A stretch of 64,000 nt of DNA, taken from contig JBAXHT010000002.1 in the NCBI GenBank assembly GCA_037138755.1, positions 1 to 64,000 on the forward strand. Reading direction: 5' to 3'. Below are positions 41,003 to 50,905 of the stretch, piece by piece. The notes beneath the pieces are model-generated. The model had not been told where the DNA came from, did no database searches, and saw nothing but the letters and a program-made list of their open reading frames with translations. Source of the DNA: Armatimonadota bacterium (GTDB taxonomy: Bacteria; Armatimonadota; Fimbriimonadia; Fimbriimonadales; Fimbriimonadaceae). A program made the translations under genes and the position numbers. Position 1 is the first letter of the stretch. Each line of letters begins with the position of its first letter.

Positions 41003-41827
41003 ATGAAATTTCGATCGCTTGCCGCTTCGGCACTTATTGGCTTGCCATTCATCGTGAACGCTCAGGCGTTCTCCGACGACTTCTCTTCGGCTGCCCAGCT
41101 GAGTTACTACGGCCCGGACCGATCTGCCCCGCAATCGGCAGTCACGGGTACGTTCTTCGGAAAAACTGCGCTCAAGATGACGATCTGGGATAACCCCGGA
41201 GTAACCGACCCCTTCTACAATTTCCAGGGTCTACAGCGCTATGCTGACGTCGCGCACACCCAAGGGTTCGGAATCACCGCCCAGAACAGCAACTTAAGCA
41301 TGGATGTTTACATTCCATCGTCTTGGAATGCGACAACTGGTGGCACCGCGGATCGACGCGGTGGTGACCTTTGGGCGCGTTTCGACGATGTAACTCAAAC
41401 CGTTGGGAATGACGCGTACCCAACTCTTGGCTTCTACAACGAAGGCAACGGTAATGGCGTTGGACTGGAAGTTTTCCGACCTTACACCGGAAACATCGAG
41501 GTCTTCAGCCTGTCGGCTCTGACAACACTCGGCGCAGCGCCGCAGTTGAACGGCTGGAACAACCTCCGCATGCGGTTTGTGAACAACACCGTTGAACACT
41601 ACCTGAACAACGTGTTGGTCTACACCGACTCGGACGCTGGCTGGAACAACGTGGCTTCACTCGAGGGTGCGTTTGTGCAAGGTTGGCGGTCCTCTGCGAT
41701 GATCGGCAGCGGGTCGACTTACGATGTAGTCGCGACGAACCTCACCGCCGTTCCTGAGCCAGCGACGATGACAGCTCTCGCTCTTGGCGGACTCGCCCTT
41801 CTGCGACGCCGCAAGACCTCGGTCTAA
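41003..41827 (+). CDS. PEP-CTERM secreted protein
   Basis: This 274-residue protein has a signal peptide (about 1-22, ending VNAQA), a beta-rich concanavalin-like body with aromatic and Asn-rich motifs, and the sorting tail VPEPATMTALALGGLALL then RRRK. The body (FSDDFSSAAQ, GNGVGLEVF, LNNVLVYTD) resembles LamG-type jelly-roll domains that bind carbohydrate. It is presumably exported and anchored or released by exosortase. Confidence 0.82.
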   Translation: MKFRSLAASALIGLPFIVNAQAFSDDFSSAAQLSYYGPDRSAPQSAVTGTFFGKTALKMTIWDNPGVTDPFYNFQGLQRYADVAHTQGFGITAQNSNLSMDVYIPSSWNATTGGTADRRGGDLWARFDDVTQTVGNDAYPTLGFYNEGNGNGVGLEVFRPYTGNIEVFSLSALTTLGAAPQLNGWNNLRMRFVNNTVEHYLNNVLVYTDSDAGWNNVASLEGAFVQGWRSSAMIGSGSTYDVVATNLTAVPEPATMTALALGGLALLRRRKTSV

Positions 41828-41850
41828 CGCACCCATGATCTGCGGCGGTG

Positions 41851-41856
41851 CATAAT
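41851..41856 (+). promoter_or_regulatory. -10-like CATAAT of the ChaN-like gene
   Basis: CATAAT is followed by 6 bases and the ATG at 41863, predicting a leaderless transcript. The upstream in-frame start at 41848 lies inside the hexamer region and is rejected. Confidence 0.5.
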
Positions 41857-41862
41857 TCAGTT

Positions 41863-42747
41863 ATGCCCGCCGCAGTTGCGCTCGCCGTCGCCCTCCAACT
41901 TGACCCGAACAATCTTCCCATAGGTCCGAAAGGCACTTTGCTTGTTCAGCCAGGCCAGATTGTTGAGACCAAGACGGGTCGGGTGATGACCGCTTTTGAG
42001 GTTGCCGAGGCTTGTAAGGGCCAGAAATTCCTGTTCATCGGAGAGAATCACGCGACGTCGTTGCACCAGCAGATGGAAGCCAAGCTCGTGGAAAGCCTCG
42101 CCTTCGCCGGACGAACCCCCGCCGTCGGCGTCGAGTTCTTCCACCGCACCAAGCAAGACGTTTTGGACCAGTGGACAAAGGGGGCTCTCAATGAAGCCGA
42201 CTTCCTCATCCAAAGCGAATGGAAGACTCAATGGGGCTACGACTATAACTTCTACCGCCCCTTGTTCGAGGTGATCAAAGCCAAGTCGATGCCCGTGGTC
42301 GGCCTCAACGTTCCCCGCGACTGGGTTCGCACCGTTTCCAAGGGTGGATTCGATTCTCTGCCTCTTTCGGCGCGGATGCAGCTTCCCGCGACGCTGGATT
42401 TGAACAACAAGAACCACAAGATGGTATTTGAATCGCTGATGGGTGGCCACGACATGGGCCCTGCGATGGCTAACATCTACCAAAGCCAAATGCTCTGGGA
42501 CCATGGCATGGCCGACACCGCCGCCAAGTATATCGCCGTCCGTAAACCGACCTCAAAGGACATTTTCGTTGTCATCGCAGGAAGTGGACACATCATGTAT
42601 AGTCAAGGAATCAACTACCGCCTTGCCCAGCGTGGCGCCGGCAGGGGGTTGAACTTTGTGATGATCCAGTCGGAAAAGACAGTCGAGGTCGCCAAGGGGC
42701 TTGGCGACTTCGTCTACTGCACCACTCCTGAGCCGATCAAGAAGTAG
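41863..42747 (+). CDS. ChaN-like haem/iron-binding protein
   Basis: This 294-residue protein has a short hydrophobic N-terminus and the ChaN/Tiki-superfamily motifs LFIGENHAT (about 60) and GVEFFHR (about 88), plus a second Glu/His-rich strand pair near the C-terminus (VIAGSGHIMYSQGI). ChaN proteins bind haem or act as metal-dependent hydrolases on the membrane surface. No haem-uptake genes are next to it. Confidence 0.8.
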   Translation: MPAAVALAVALQLDPNNLPIGPKGTLLVQPGQIVETKTGRVMTAFEVAEACKGQKFLFIGENHATSLHQQMEAKLVESLAFAGRTPAVGVEFFHRTKQDVLDQWTKGALNEADFLIQSEWKTQWGYDYNFYRPLFEVIKAKSMPVVGLNVPRDWVRTVSKGGFDSLPLSARMQLPATLDLNNKNHKMVFESLMGGHDMGPAMANIYQSQMLWDHGMADTAAKYIAVRKPTSKDIFVVIAGSGHIMYSQGINYRLAQRGAGRGLNFVMIQSEKTVEVAKGLGDFVYCTTPEPIKK

Positions 42748-42769
42748 CGTACAGGTAACCTAAGGGTTC

Positions 42770-45463
42770 ATGTACGACCGTTATTCTCCGGGTGATTTCG
42801 AAGCAAAGTGGCGAGAGCGATGGCTCAAGGCTGACCTCTTTCGAACCCGCGAGGAGGCTGGTCGACCCAAGTTTTATACGCTCGACTTCTTCCCCTACCC
42901 CTCGGGCGCGGGGCTGAGCGTTGGGCACTGCCGGAACTACGTTCCAACCGACGTTCTTAGCCGGATGAAGTACATGCAGGGTTTCAATGTCCTGCACCCG
43001 ATGGGCTTTGACGCCTTCGGACTCCCCGCCGAAAACGAGGCGATCAAACGCAAGAGCCATCCGGCGCCGATGATCGAGAAGTACGCGGCAAACTACAAAC
43101 GGCAGATGGATCTGATCGGGTGCGGCTTCGACTGGCACCGTTCGTTTAAGTCGTCTGATCCGAGCTATTACAAATGGACGCAGTGGATATTTGGGTTGCT
43201 TTACGAGCGCGGCCTGGCGGTTCGGAAGCTGGCAGCGGTCAACTGGGATCCGGTTGACAAAACTGTTCTTGCCGACGAAGAAGTCATCGCGGGTCGAGCC
43301 GAGCGGTCCGGCGCACTGGTCGAAAAGAAGTGGATTCCGCAGTGGTATTTCCGCATCACCGAATACGCGCAGGAGCTCATTGACGACCTCGAAACGATCG
43401 ACTGGCCGGAAGGAATCAAGGCAATGCAGCGCAACTGGATCGGGCGATCTGAGGGCTGTCAGTTCACGTTTCAGGTGGTTGGCACTGCGAACGAAGCTCG
43501 AATTGATCTAGACTCTGCGGTGGAGACCGGTAAAGCTCGTCCTCAGTCGGGCGGACTGCACTTTGATGTCTTCACAACGCGTATCGACACCATTTATGGT
43601 GTCACCTTCTGCGTCCTGGCTCCTGAACACGGGATTGTCGATCAGTTGCCAATCACGGACGAAGATCGAGCACGTATCCGCCAGTACCAGGAGGCGGCGA
43701 AGAGCCTGAGCGAGACGGATCGCACAGCTGAGAACCGGGAGAAGACCGGAGTCTTCACCGGAGCGTATGCGCACCACCCATTTACCGGAGAACGAATCCC
43801 AATCTGGTTGGCCGACTACGTACTTGCTACCTACGGAACCGGGGCAATCATGGCGGTTCCAGGTCACGACCAGCGTGACTTCGACTTTGCTACCAAATTC
43901 CGAATCCCCATCGAGCCAGTCATCATCGGTCCTGGAGGAATTGACGAGATCAGAGCTCTAAGGGCTCAAGGAAAGGCTTTTGAACCGAAAGATGGCACGC
44001 TCATTAACTCGTCGCATTACGACGGACTATCAGTGCTGGAAGCCCAAGAAAAGCTCGGCCTCCGGCTGGAGGCGGAAGGGATTGGCGAGCGAAAGATTCA
44101 ATACAAACTACGTGACTGGCTGATTTCGCGCCAGCGCTACTGGGGCTGTCCCATCCCGGTGATTCACACCAAAGACGGCGAGGAACAACTTGTTCCGCTG
44201 AGCCAGCTCCCGGTCGAGCTGCCGATGGTGGACTCATACGAGCCTGCTGGAGATGGTTCGTCTCCGCTTGCCCATATCGATGAGTTTGTGAACTGCACCG
44301 ACCTCGACGGCTCTCTCGCCCGCCGAGAGACGGACACGATGGGCGGCTTTGCATGCTCGTCGTGGTACTTCCTCCGCTTCTGCGATCCGGAAAATTTTGA
44401 AGCTGCGTTTGACTCCGAAAAGCTCAAATACTGGATGCCGGTCGACTGCTACGTCGGCGGAGCCGAGCACGCTGTCATGCACCTCCTCTATGCACGGTTC
44501 TGGACGAAGGTTCTTTACGACGCCGGAGTGGTTCCAGTCAAAGAGCCGTTCCAGACGCTGCGCAATCAGGGCCAGGTACTGGCGATGTCGCCTTACCGCA
44601 AGCCTCGCGAAAACGAGACGCTCGGCGTTGGTGAAGACGGAATTCTCGTCAGCTTCGAGGAAGCAAAGCTGATGCCCGAAGACGAACTGACCTGGAAATG
44701 GGTGAGGATGTCGAAGTCGAAGGGAAATGTCGTTACCCCCGACGAGGCCGTCGAACAGTACGGAGCGGACGCGCTTCGGATGTATTTGTTGTTCGTCGCG
44801 CCGTTCCACGCCGACGTTCAGTGGAGCAACGAGGGCATGCAGGGCATCTCGCGGTTCTTGGGGCGAATCTTCAAGTTCGCAGGCGAGGTTCAGCCTCACT
44901 TCGCAGAAAACTGGATGGACATCTTGCCTTTTGAAGAGCTGGACGATCTGAGCAAGCGAATCCGCAGAGCAACCCACCAGGCAATCCGGAACTGCACCAA
45001 GGACCTGGAGAACTTCGGGTTCAACACTTATGTTTCGTGGCTGATGAAGTTCATGAACGAGATCACGGATTGTCTCGACTTGGCTCGGACCCGAATTGCC
45101 AATGAGCGTCCTTTGCAACTCGCGATGAGCGAGGCGCTGGAAACTCTCGTGCTGCTGATCGCCCCGAGTGCGCCGCACTCGGCAGACCAGATTTGGGAGG
45201 ATCTTGGAAAGACCGGATTCACCTACCACGCTCAGTGGCCCCTACACGATGACGAGTTGGCCGCTGAAGATAGCTTGACCATCGCCGTCCAGGTGAACGG
45301 AAAACTTCGGGATACAATCACGGTTCCGGCGAATACGCCTAAAGAGCAGATTGAGGCGGAAGCCCAGGCGAGCGTCAAGGTAAAGATCTACACCGATGGC
45401 AAAGAAGTCAAAAAGATAATCACCGTCCCTGGTCGGCTTGTTAATATTGTGGTGGCAGGATGA
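42770..45463 (+). CDS. leuS: Leucyl-tRNA synthetase
   Basis: This 897-residue class I aminoacyl-tRNA synthetase has the HIGH-equivalent motif within SGAGLSVGH (45-53), a CP1 editing domain with TRIDTIYGVTF and the GTGAIMAVPGHDQRD segment, and a KMSKS motif as VRMSKSKGNVVTPDE. The anticodon-binding and C-terminal domains are complete. It is of normal bacterial length. There is no clear Shine-Dalgarno sequence; the ATG lies 22 bases after the ChaN-like stop. Confidence 0.97.
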   Translation: MYDRYSPGDFEAKWRERWLKADLFRTREEAGRPKFYTLDFFPYPSGAGLSVGHCRNYVPTDVLSRMKYMQGFNVLHPMGFDAFGLPAENEAIKRKSHPAPMIEKYAANYKRQMDLIGCGFDWHRSFKSSDPSYYKWTQWIFGLLYERGLAVRKLAAVNWDPVDKTVLADEEVIAGRAERSGALVEKKWIPQWYFRITEYAQELIDDLETIDWPEGIKAMQRNWIGRSEGCQFTFQVVGTANEARIDLDSAVETGKARPQSGGLHFDVFTTRIDTIYGVTFCVLAPEHGIVDQLPITDEDRARIRQYQEAAKSLSETDRTAENREKTGVFTGAYAHHPFTGERIPIWLADYVLATYGTGAIMAVPGHDQRDFDFATKFRIPIEPVIIGPGGIDEIRALRAQGKAFEPKDGTLINSSHYDGLSVLEAQEKLGLRLEAEGIGERKIQYKLRDWLISRQRYWGCPIPVIHTKDGEEQLVPLSQLPVELPMVDSYEPAGDGSSPLAHIDEFVNCTDLDGSLARRETDTMGGFACSSWYFLRFCDPENFEAAFDSEKLKYWMPVDCYVGGAEHAVMHLLYARFWTKVLYDAGVVPVKEPFQTLRNQGQVLAMSPYRKPRENETLGVGEDGILVSFEEAKLMPEDELTWKWVRMSKSKGNVVTPDEAVEQYGADALRMYLLFVAPFHADVQWSNEGMQGISRFLGRIFKFAGEVQPHFAENWMDILPFEELDDLSKRIRRATHQAIRNCTKDLENFGFNTYVSWLMKFMNEITDCLDLARTRIANERPLQLAMSEALETLVLLIAPSAPHSADQIWEDLGKTGFTYHAQWPLHDDELAAEDSLTIAVQVNGKLRDTITVPANTPKEQIEAEAQASVKVKIYTDGKEVKKIITVPGRLVNIVVAG

Positions 45464-46197
45464 AGGTGAACAAAACGGCGATTGGGGCGGGAGCGGCGGT
45501 TGCGGCGCTAGTCGCGGTCATCATGCTGTCAGACCGTCCGGTCGAGACTCGCGACGGCGTCGTTTTACCGCGAACTCGAACCGAGTACGAGAAGTTGAAC
45601 AAGGAGTCTGCCGACCTAGTGCTCGAGATTTTTGGCCGGGCGGATAGTGGCCAATCGATCACGGAAGCGGATCGCGTCAAACTCCGTGAGGCTATTACAA
45701 AGTTTGAGGCAATGAAGGCTTTCGAGCCGCGTCAGGTAGCCGCACTGTTTGGTTCCGGAAAATGCTACTTACTGCTCGGCGAGGCACAGCTCGCGGCGGA
45801 CCGCTTGTCTCAGTCATGGGAGAACCGCATGGTGGATCCAATGAAGGAAATGGAGGCCGTCCGCTTGACCGCAATCGAAGCCGCAGCCTTGGCGAGTGAG
45901 GCCACTCTGGAGCTGGCAGCGCTGGAGGTTTCAACGATGAATACTAACGCGGCTTCGGGCCAGAAAGCAGAGGCCGAAGAAGCTCGAAAACGAGCGCAGA
46001 TTCTTTATCAACGAGCGTTCTCGCTGGCTGATGAGGCGGTGAAGCTTGTTCCAAATGCTCCGAGGTATCTCGCCGCGCGTGGTCAGGCAGCATTGGCGGC
46101 TGGGCGGAAGGATGAAGCGAAGGCCGACCTTGCCCGTGCGGTCAGGCTAGACCCGAACAGTCCTAAGGTGAAAGAGCTGGCGAAGTTGTTGCCCTAG
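45460..46197 (+). CDS. Membrane-anchored TPR protein
   Basis: This 245-residue protein has an N-terminal membrane helix (about 6-23) and helical repeats (about 55-245), including the TPR-like AARGQAALAAGRKDEAKADL near the end. The start forms a 4-base ATGA overlap with leuS. It may scaffold a periplasmic complex, but no partner is evident. Confidence 0.72.
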   Translation: MKVNKTAIGAGAAVAALVAVIMLSDRPVETRDGVVLPRTRTEYEKLNKESADLVLEIFGRADSGQSITEADRVKLREAITKFEAMKAFEPRQVAALFGSGKCYLLLGEAQLAADRLSQSWENRMVDPMKEMEAVRLTAIEAAALASEATLELAALEVSTMNTNAASGQKAEAEEARKRAQILYQRAFSLADEAVKLVPNAPRYLAARGQAALAAGRKDEAKADLARAVRLDPNSPKVKELAKLLP

Positions 46198-46281
46198 GGT
46201 CCCAAGGCATTCGACTCTCCCGGTTCGCTGCGCTTACCGACCTCCCTTATCCAAAGGAGGTGCTTTCCAAACAATTCCGCC

Positions 46282-48561
46282 CTAAAGCAATGGCGGGACG
46301 GGAGGAGGTGATGCAGGTGCCCCGAAGTTCGGCGGAGCCAGTCGCTCTTGCATCTTCTTCGGAAGCTCATCTTTGCGATAGGTTCGAGAGTTGTCAACCG
46401 TCACATCGTAGAGCGACGTGAAGTAGGACGCTTTCTTCGCGAAGTCAAACGTAAACATGAGAGTCGACTGCTGGGCGAGCTTGTACATGTTGTAGCTACG
46501 CTTCATGCCAGAGAACACCGGAGCCTGGGGATTGTCGCCTTCAAACATCGCCATCATCTCCGGAACGCCAATGGTATTCACGCCGGTGTCGGTGTTCATC
46601 GCCATCAGGCTCTTCATGTTGAACCGTTTGAGCTTCATGGTTCCAAACGAGGGAATCCCGACGGGGAGGAGGTTGGTACGCTCGTTCATCACGGTGACGC
46701 CGCCCATCCCGAACATCGACATCATTGGGGCCGCCATCGCCATTCCCATTCCCGCCATTGCACCCATTCCCGAATCGTCATCGTCGCCACCGACTGAGTC
46801 AGTTTTGATCGTGACCTGGCCATCTGGCGAAGTGGTCGAGGTGGACGCTCCTTCCATCATTCCGGCGAGCGGGTTATCCGCTCCCATGGGGGGAACCATG
46901 CCGTTGTAGACCATTCTGCCGAGAATTTCTCGTTGACCCGGGAAGAGGCTTGCGAGGGCGATTGGCTTGCCCGCTTCGAGGGTGGCCCGTTGGGTTTGGT
47001 CGAACGTTCCGTAAAACTTGAGTGCATCGAAACCGAGGCCGGTCAACGCTGTCGCGGCTCCCATGTCGGAAGTGCGGAACAACGCTTGCGTGTAAGGGAT
47101 CGCCAGAGTTTCAGAGCCTCGGGCCAGCGTCTGTTGGGATGCAAACTTCAGGCAGTCTTCGAGGTTGATATAGCCGCGAGTCCCAGCACCGGTGATCAAA
47201 TTCTTCAGAGCGGTGCGGTTGCAGAACGCCGATCTCAGCTCCAACGGTGACGAAGCGCGGATGATCGTCCAGGTCCCGTCGGTGTCTACTTCTTGGGTGA
47301 TGGCGCGGTCTATGGCGTCGAGAACGCCTTCCACCGTCGGGTTCTTGCCATTGATCGCAGTGACCAGAGAACCAAGGATATCATCTGACGGAGACGCGAT
47401 GACGTTTTGTCCCTTCGCTGCCTGGGAATCCAGCACTTCGCCGAGTGTCATCGCGAATGGCTCATTGGTGACCGGATCAAGTAGCTTGGCGCGTAGACCG
47501 GGGGAAATCGGTTTCGTAATCGGTGCTACGGGCTGCCCCATTCCCTCGGCCCCGCCGAGCACCATTCCCATCACGGAGCTGATGTTGCCATTGAAGTTAA
47601 CGATCATGCTCGTGAAGGGGTCGAGCGTGCTGTTCTCTCCTAGAGCCTTGACGTACTCTTGGGTTGCGGCCGAAAGACTGATCGGCGTTCCGGTCGTCAC
47701 CAGCGGACGGCTCGCTTCGGGATTAACCATCGGAAGCGACACCTGTTTGGTGTAGATGGCGGCGCCGTCCGGCGTGTAGGCGTTGATCGTCACGTTAAGC
47801 GTGTTGCGCTTCTGAATCTGGAAAGCTGCCTGGATCAGGCTGACCTTGTTCACAAGCTCTGGCTTGCTGAGTCCGCCCCCAAACATAGCACCGAACATCG
47901 CCATCGGATCCTCCGCTTTGGTATCGGACTTCGGAGCTTTGGCGGCGAGTTTCCGCATCTCAGCCATGATCAGATTGACCGAGTTTGCGTTGAGCAACCC
48001 CTGCATCTGGTTTGGATTGCTGCTCAAAACTACTCGGCGACCTTCGATGATGGTGCTAAGATCCTTCGCACCGATTGCCTGAATCAGCTTCATGCTCGCC
48101 TCGTCCGGGTTGTACATGTTAGCGAAGATCTTGCCGACCATCTCCATCGCAACTTTTTGATCCTTTTCAGCACTCCTCTCGACCTTCTTGAAGTCGTCTT
48201 CGGTCATCGGCGGTTTGATCGGTGTGTTGATTGTGGCTTCAAGGGCCTTTACGATCTCCGGATCGCCTTCTCGATCCTGACGAGTTCTGACGTCAGATTC
48301 GAGGCTGAGATACAGATTTCCGTCTCGCTTCGACCACTCGCCACCAACCGTCTTTCCGATACGGGTGAGCAAATCGTTGAGGGGAACGTTCTTGACATTG
48401 ATGTACAGAGGAAAGTTTTTCAGCTCACCGGTCGCCAGCATCGGCTGCCCGGTTTGTGCCGCAATCTGCTGGATCACCGTTTCTACAGGAAGAAAATTCG
48501 CCCGAAGGGTCACGGTTTGAGTCTGAGTGGCAAGAACACAAGCAAGCGCGGCAGTAAACAT
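46282..48561 (-). CDS. Large secreted protein with STN-like N-terminus
   Basis: This 759-residue protein has a signal peptide (about 1-15) and an N-terminal STN-like segment (LRANFLPVETVIQQIAAQTG, then YINVKNVPLNDLLTRIG), the fold found at the entrance of secretins and TonB receptors. No secretin barrel or TonB box follows. A Met/Gly-rich low-complexity segment lies near 600-640. The rest is of unknown fold. TATAAC 8 bases before the ATG suggests a near-leaderless promoter, back-to-back with the pseudouridine synthase gene. Confidence 0.65.
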   Translation of the reverse strand: MFTAALACVLATQTQTVTLRANFLPVETVIQQIAAQTGQPMLATGELKNFPLYINVKNVPLNDLLTRIGKTVGGEWSKRDGNLYLSLESDVRTRQDREGDPEIVKALEATINTPIKPPMTEDDFKKVERSAEKDQKVAMEMVGKIFANMYNPDEASMKLIQAIGAKDLSTIIEGRRVVLSSNPNQMQGLLNANSVNLIMAEMRKLAAKAPKSDTKAEDPMAMFGAMFGGGLSKPELVNKVSLIQAAFQIQKRNTLNVTINAYTPDGAAIYTKQVSLPMVNPEASRPLVTTGTPISLSAATQEYVKALGENSTLDPFTSMIVNFNGNISSVMGMVLGGAEGMGQPVAPITKPISPGLRAKLLDPVTNEPFAMTLGEVLDSQAAKGQNVIASPSDDILGSLVTAINGKNPTVEGVLDAIDRAITQEVDTDGTWTIIRASSPLELRSAFCNRTALKNLITGAGTRGYINLEDCLKFASQQTLARGSETLAIPYTQALFRTSDMGAATALTGLGFDALKFYGTFDQTQRATLEAGKPIALASLFPGQREILGRMVYNGMVPPMGADNPLAGMMEGASTSTTSPDGQVTIKTDSVGGDDDDSGMGAMAGMGMAMAAPMMSMFGMGGVTVMNERTNLLPVGIPSFGTMKLKRFNMKSLMAMNTDTGVNTIGVPEMMAMFEGDNPQAPVFSGMKRSYNMYKLAQQSTLMFTFDFAKKASYFTSLYDVTVDNSRTYRKDELPKKMQERLAPPNFGAPASPPPVPPLL

Positions 48562-48569
48562 TTCACACT

Positions 48570-48575
48570 GTTATA
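48570..48575 (-). promoter_or_regulatory. -10-like TATAAC of the STN-type gene
   Basis: On the minus strand, TATAAC is separated by 8 bases from the ATG at 48561. Confidence 0.45.
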
Positions 48576-48625
48576 CGCGGTTTCTGTTCTTGGGCTACAG
48601 CCTGGGACTAAAAGCCGAAACAAAA

Positions 48626-49528
48626 ATGCGATTACAAGTCGAAACCCCCGAACGCTTGGACAAGTTCCTCAGCGCGGCCCTTCCCGAGCATTCTCGCTCG
48701 AAACTCGCCAAGATGGCGGACGAGGGCACGGTTCTGGTGAACGGCGAGGCGGCCAAACCGTCGCACAAGTTGCGAGCTGGTGACGTGGTTGAGCTTGACG
48801 CGCCCGAGGAAGCCGCGCCGCACGATTTGACTCCCGCATCGATTCCTCTTGAGATCCTGTATGAAGACGAAGTGATGCTGATCGTGAACAAGCCTCGCGG
48901 GCTTGCGTCGCACCCGGCGGCTTCTCTCAAGGAGCCTTCTTTGGTCAATGCGCTGCTTGGGCGCGGCGGACCGCTCTCGGAGATTGGGGGCGAATTTCGA
49001 CCGGGGATTGTTCACCGTTTAGACCGCGAGACGACGGGATTGATGGTGGTTGCAAAGACCGACGCGGCGCACGTTTCGCTCGCGGCTCAGATTGAGAAGA
49101 AATCCGCCGAGCGTCGCTACTTTGCCGTCGTGGCGGGGGATGTTGATCGAGAGAAGTTTACGATTGACGCTCCGATGGCTCGAAACCAGGCGAACCGCCA
49201 GCAGATGACGGTGGACATGCACGGCAAGCCCGCTGTCACGCATGTGAAGAACGTTGCCAACCTTGCCCACGGGACGTTGGTGGCTTGCCGGTTGGAGACC
49301 GGACGCACTCACCAGATTCGAGTTCATCTTCGAGCGATGGGGCATCCTGTTTTGGGAGACAATCTTTACGCTCCGAAGGAGTTTCGCGAGGGCCCGATGC
49401 AGCTTCATGCAGCTTTTCTGGCGTTGGTGCATCCCGTTTCGGGGGAGCCAGTAGTTGCTTTCTGCGCTGCTCCAGATGACTTCCTAGGTGCGGAGTACGC
49501 AACCCGAAGATGGGTTGAAGAGTGGTAA
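48626..49528 (+). CDS. RluA-family pseudouridine synthase (RluD type)
   Basis: The 300-residue protein starts at ATG 48626 and has an N-terminal S4 RNA-binding domain (RLDKFLSAALPEHSRSKLAK) and the catalytic motif HRLDRETTGLMV, in which the Asp attacks uracil. The GRTHQIRVHLRAMGHPVLGD block is also typical. The S4-containing form resembles RluD/RluC, acting on 23S rRNA; the exact target cannot be assigned. The longer upstream frame crosses the divergent promoter region. Confidence 0.9.
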   Translation: MRLQVETPERLDKFLSAALPEHSRSKLAKMADEGTVLVNGEAAKPSHKLRAGDVVELDAPEEAAPHDLTPASIPLEILYEDEVMLIVNKPRGLASHPAASLKEPSLVNALLGRGGPLSEIGGEFRPGIVHRLDRETTGLMVVAKTDAAHVSLAAQIEKKSAERRYFAVVAGDVDREKFTIDAPMARNQANRQQMTVDMHGKPAVTHVKNVANLAHGTLVACRLETGRTHQIRVHLRAMGHPVLGDNLYAPKEFREGPMQLHAAFLALVHPVSGEPVVAFCAAPDDFLGAEYATRRWVEEW

Positions 49529-49535
49529 TCGGGCA

Positions 49536-50897
49536 GTGAAGAGTCAGCCTCAAGACATCCTCAAGCGCCTCGGCTCCAGCTGGGGCTTGCTTTCGATGGG
49601 CTTCGGGCTAACCTTCATCCACCTCTTCTGGTACGGCTCCGTATGGACCGCCTGGCTCGCTCTCGTCTGTTACGCCCCCTTCCTGGCCTGGTTGCGCATC
49701 CACTCAAGACGTCCTTTCCTAGCGGGTTGGGTATTCGGCCTCTGGTACGCCGTCCTTAACAACTACTGGCTTGGTCAGTTCATTGGCAAATGGACGCAGA
49801 GCGTATTTATTGGGGGGCTCGCGGTTTTCATTGTTGGGGCCGTTTGGGGGCTTTTTGGCGGAGCAGCAGCCAGCACGACGAAGAGACTCATTCCGCTTGA
49901 TGGATGGGCACGGCTCGCGGTGCCGTTCGTTCTTTGGATTCCTGACGTACTTCGCTCGTACATCCCAGAATTCGCCTACCCCTTCACGCCACTAGGTGAG
50001 CCATTGGTGGCGTACCCGTATCTCGCGGGAGCACTGGCGCATTGCTATACGTCAAGTTTTATTGTCGTTTGTGTTAATGCCTTTTGGGGACTGGGAGGGG
50101 TGCGTAAGAACCCACTGCATCCTGCGATCACGGTTGGGTTTCCTTTTCTACTTTGCATGGCCCTGAACGCAAAAGCGTCGCAGATTCCGACGCAAACCAA
50201 AATCGCCCTTGGCCAGCTCGGCTTCGACCTCGCCTACACGGAAGACGGTCTCAAGCCCTTCAAAATCCGCGAGGCTGCCAACGACCTCATCCGCCAAGCG
50301 CGCGCTCAGAAAGCCGACGTCCTCATCCTCCCCGAAGCTGTTGCCGCGTTCTCAACCTTCCCCAACACCGCCTTCGACCTCCCCCCTGACTTGCCCGTCC
50401 TCTTCGGAGCCCAGCGCGGAACCTCGCCCCGCTACCAATCCGCCTACCTCTGGGACACAAAGGGCTTCCAATTCACCGACAAAACTCGCCTCGTCGTCTT
50501 CGGCGAGTATGTTCCTCTGCGCGGAATCATCCCCTACCCCGCCGGCTTCCAGCTCCCTGCCGGAGACCTCGCCGAAGGCGAAGCCAAGCTCCTCACCCTC
50601 CCGAACGGCCTCAAGATCGGCACCATGATCTGCTTCGAATCCCTCTTCCCCGGCGCCGCTCGCAATCTCAAAAACCTCGAACCCGACGTCCTCTCGATCA
50701 TCTCCCTCGACGACTGGTATATGGGCACCAGCGCGATCCCCCGCCTAGAAATCGCCGCCCGCTGGCGCGCTGTCGAAACTGGCAAGTGGATCTTCCGAGT
50801 TGGCTCTCTTGGCAAGACGATGGTGATTGACCCGAAGGGACGCATTCGTGCCGAGCTCGCGACGGGTGAACGGAAGTTGTTGGTCTACGATTTGTGA
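49536..50897 (+). CDS. lnt: Apolipoprotein N-acyltransferase-like protein
   Basis: This 453-residue protein has about six N-terminal membrane helices and a C-terminal nitrilase-fold domain. Triad residues are seen in LILPEAV (Glu), a Lys in KTRLVVFGEYVPLRG, and GTMICFESLFP (Cys), which is the Lnt pattern. Lnt adds the third acyl chain to lipoproteins in Gram-negative bacteria. The start is GTG 49536, 8 bases after the preceding stop; later ATG starts would lose the first helix. Confidence 0.85.
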   Translation: MKSQPQDILKRLGSSWGLLSMGFGLTFIHLFWYGSVWTAWLALVCYAPFLAWLRIHSRRPFLAGWVFGLWYAVLNNYWLGQFIGKWTQSVFIGGLAVFIVGAVWGLFGGAAASTTKRLIPLDGWARLAVPFVLWIPDVLRSYIPEFAYPFTPLGEPLVAYPYLAGALAHCYTSSFIVVCVNAFWGLGGVRKNPLHPAITVGFPFLLCMALNAKASQIPTQTKIALGQLGFDLAYTEDGLKPFKIREAANDLIRQARAQKADVLILPEAVAAFSTFPNTAFDLPPDLPVLFGAQRGTSPRYQSAYLWDTKGFQFTDKTRLVVFGEYVPLRGIIPYPAGFQLPAGDLAEGEAKLLTLPNGLKIGTMICFESLFPGAARNLKNLEPDVLSIISLDDWYMGTSAIPRLEIAARWRAVETGKWIFRVGSLGKTMVIDPKGRIRAELATGERKLLVYDL

Positions 50898-50905
50898 GTT
50901 CCAAA

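Noticed and set aside
44234-45229. 331-residue minus-strand frame in leuS
   Set aside because: Shadow frame fully inside the leuS coding sequence, without its own promoter.
46231-46262. Possible terminator between the TPR gene and the STN-type gene
   Set aside because: CCTCC/GGAGG pairing is only 5 bp with a 10-base loop and no T-run, too weak to call.
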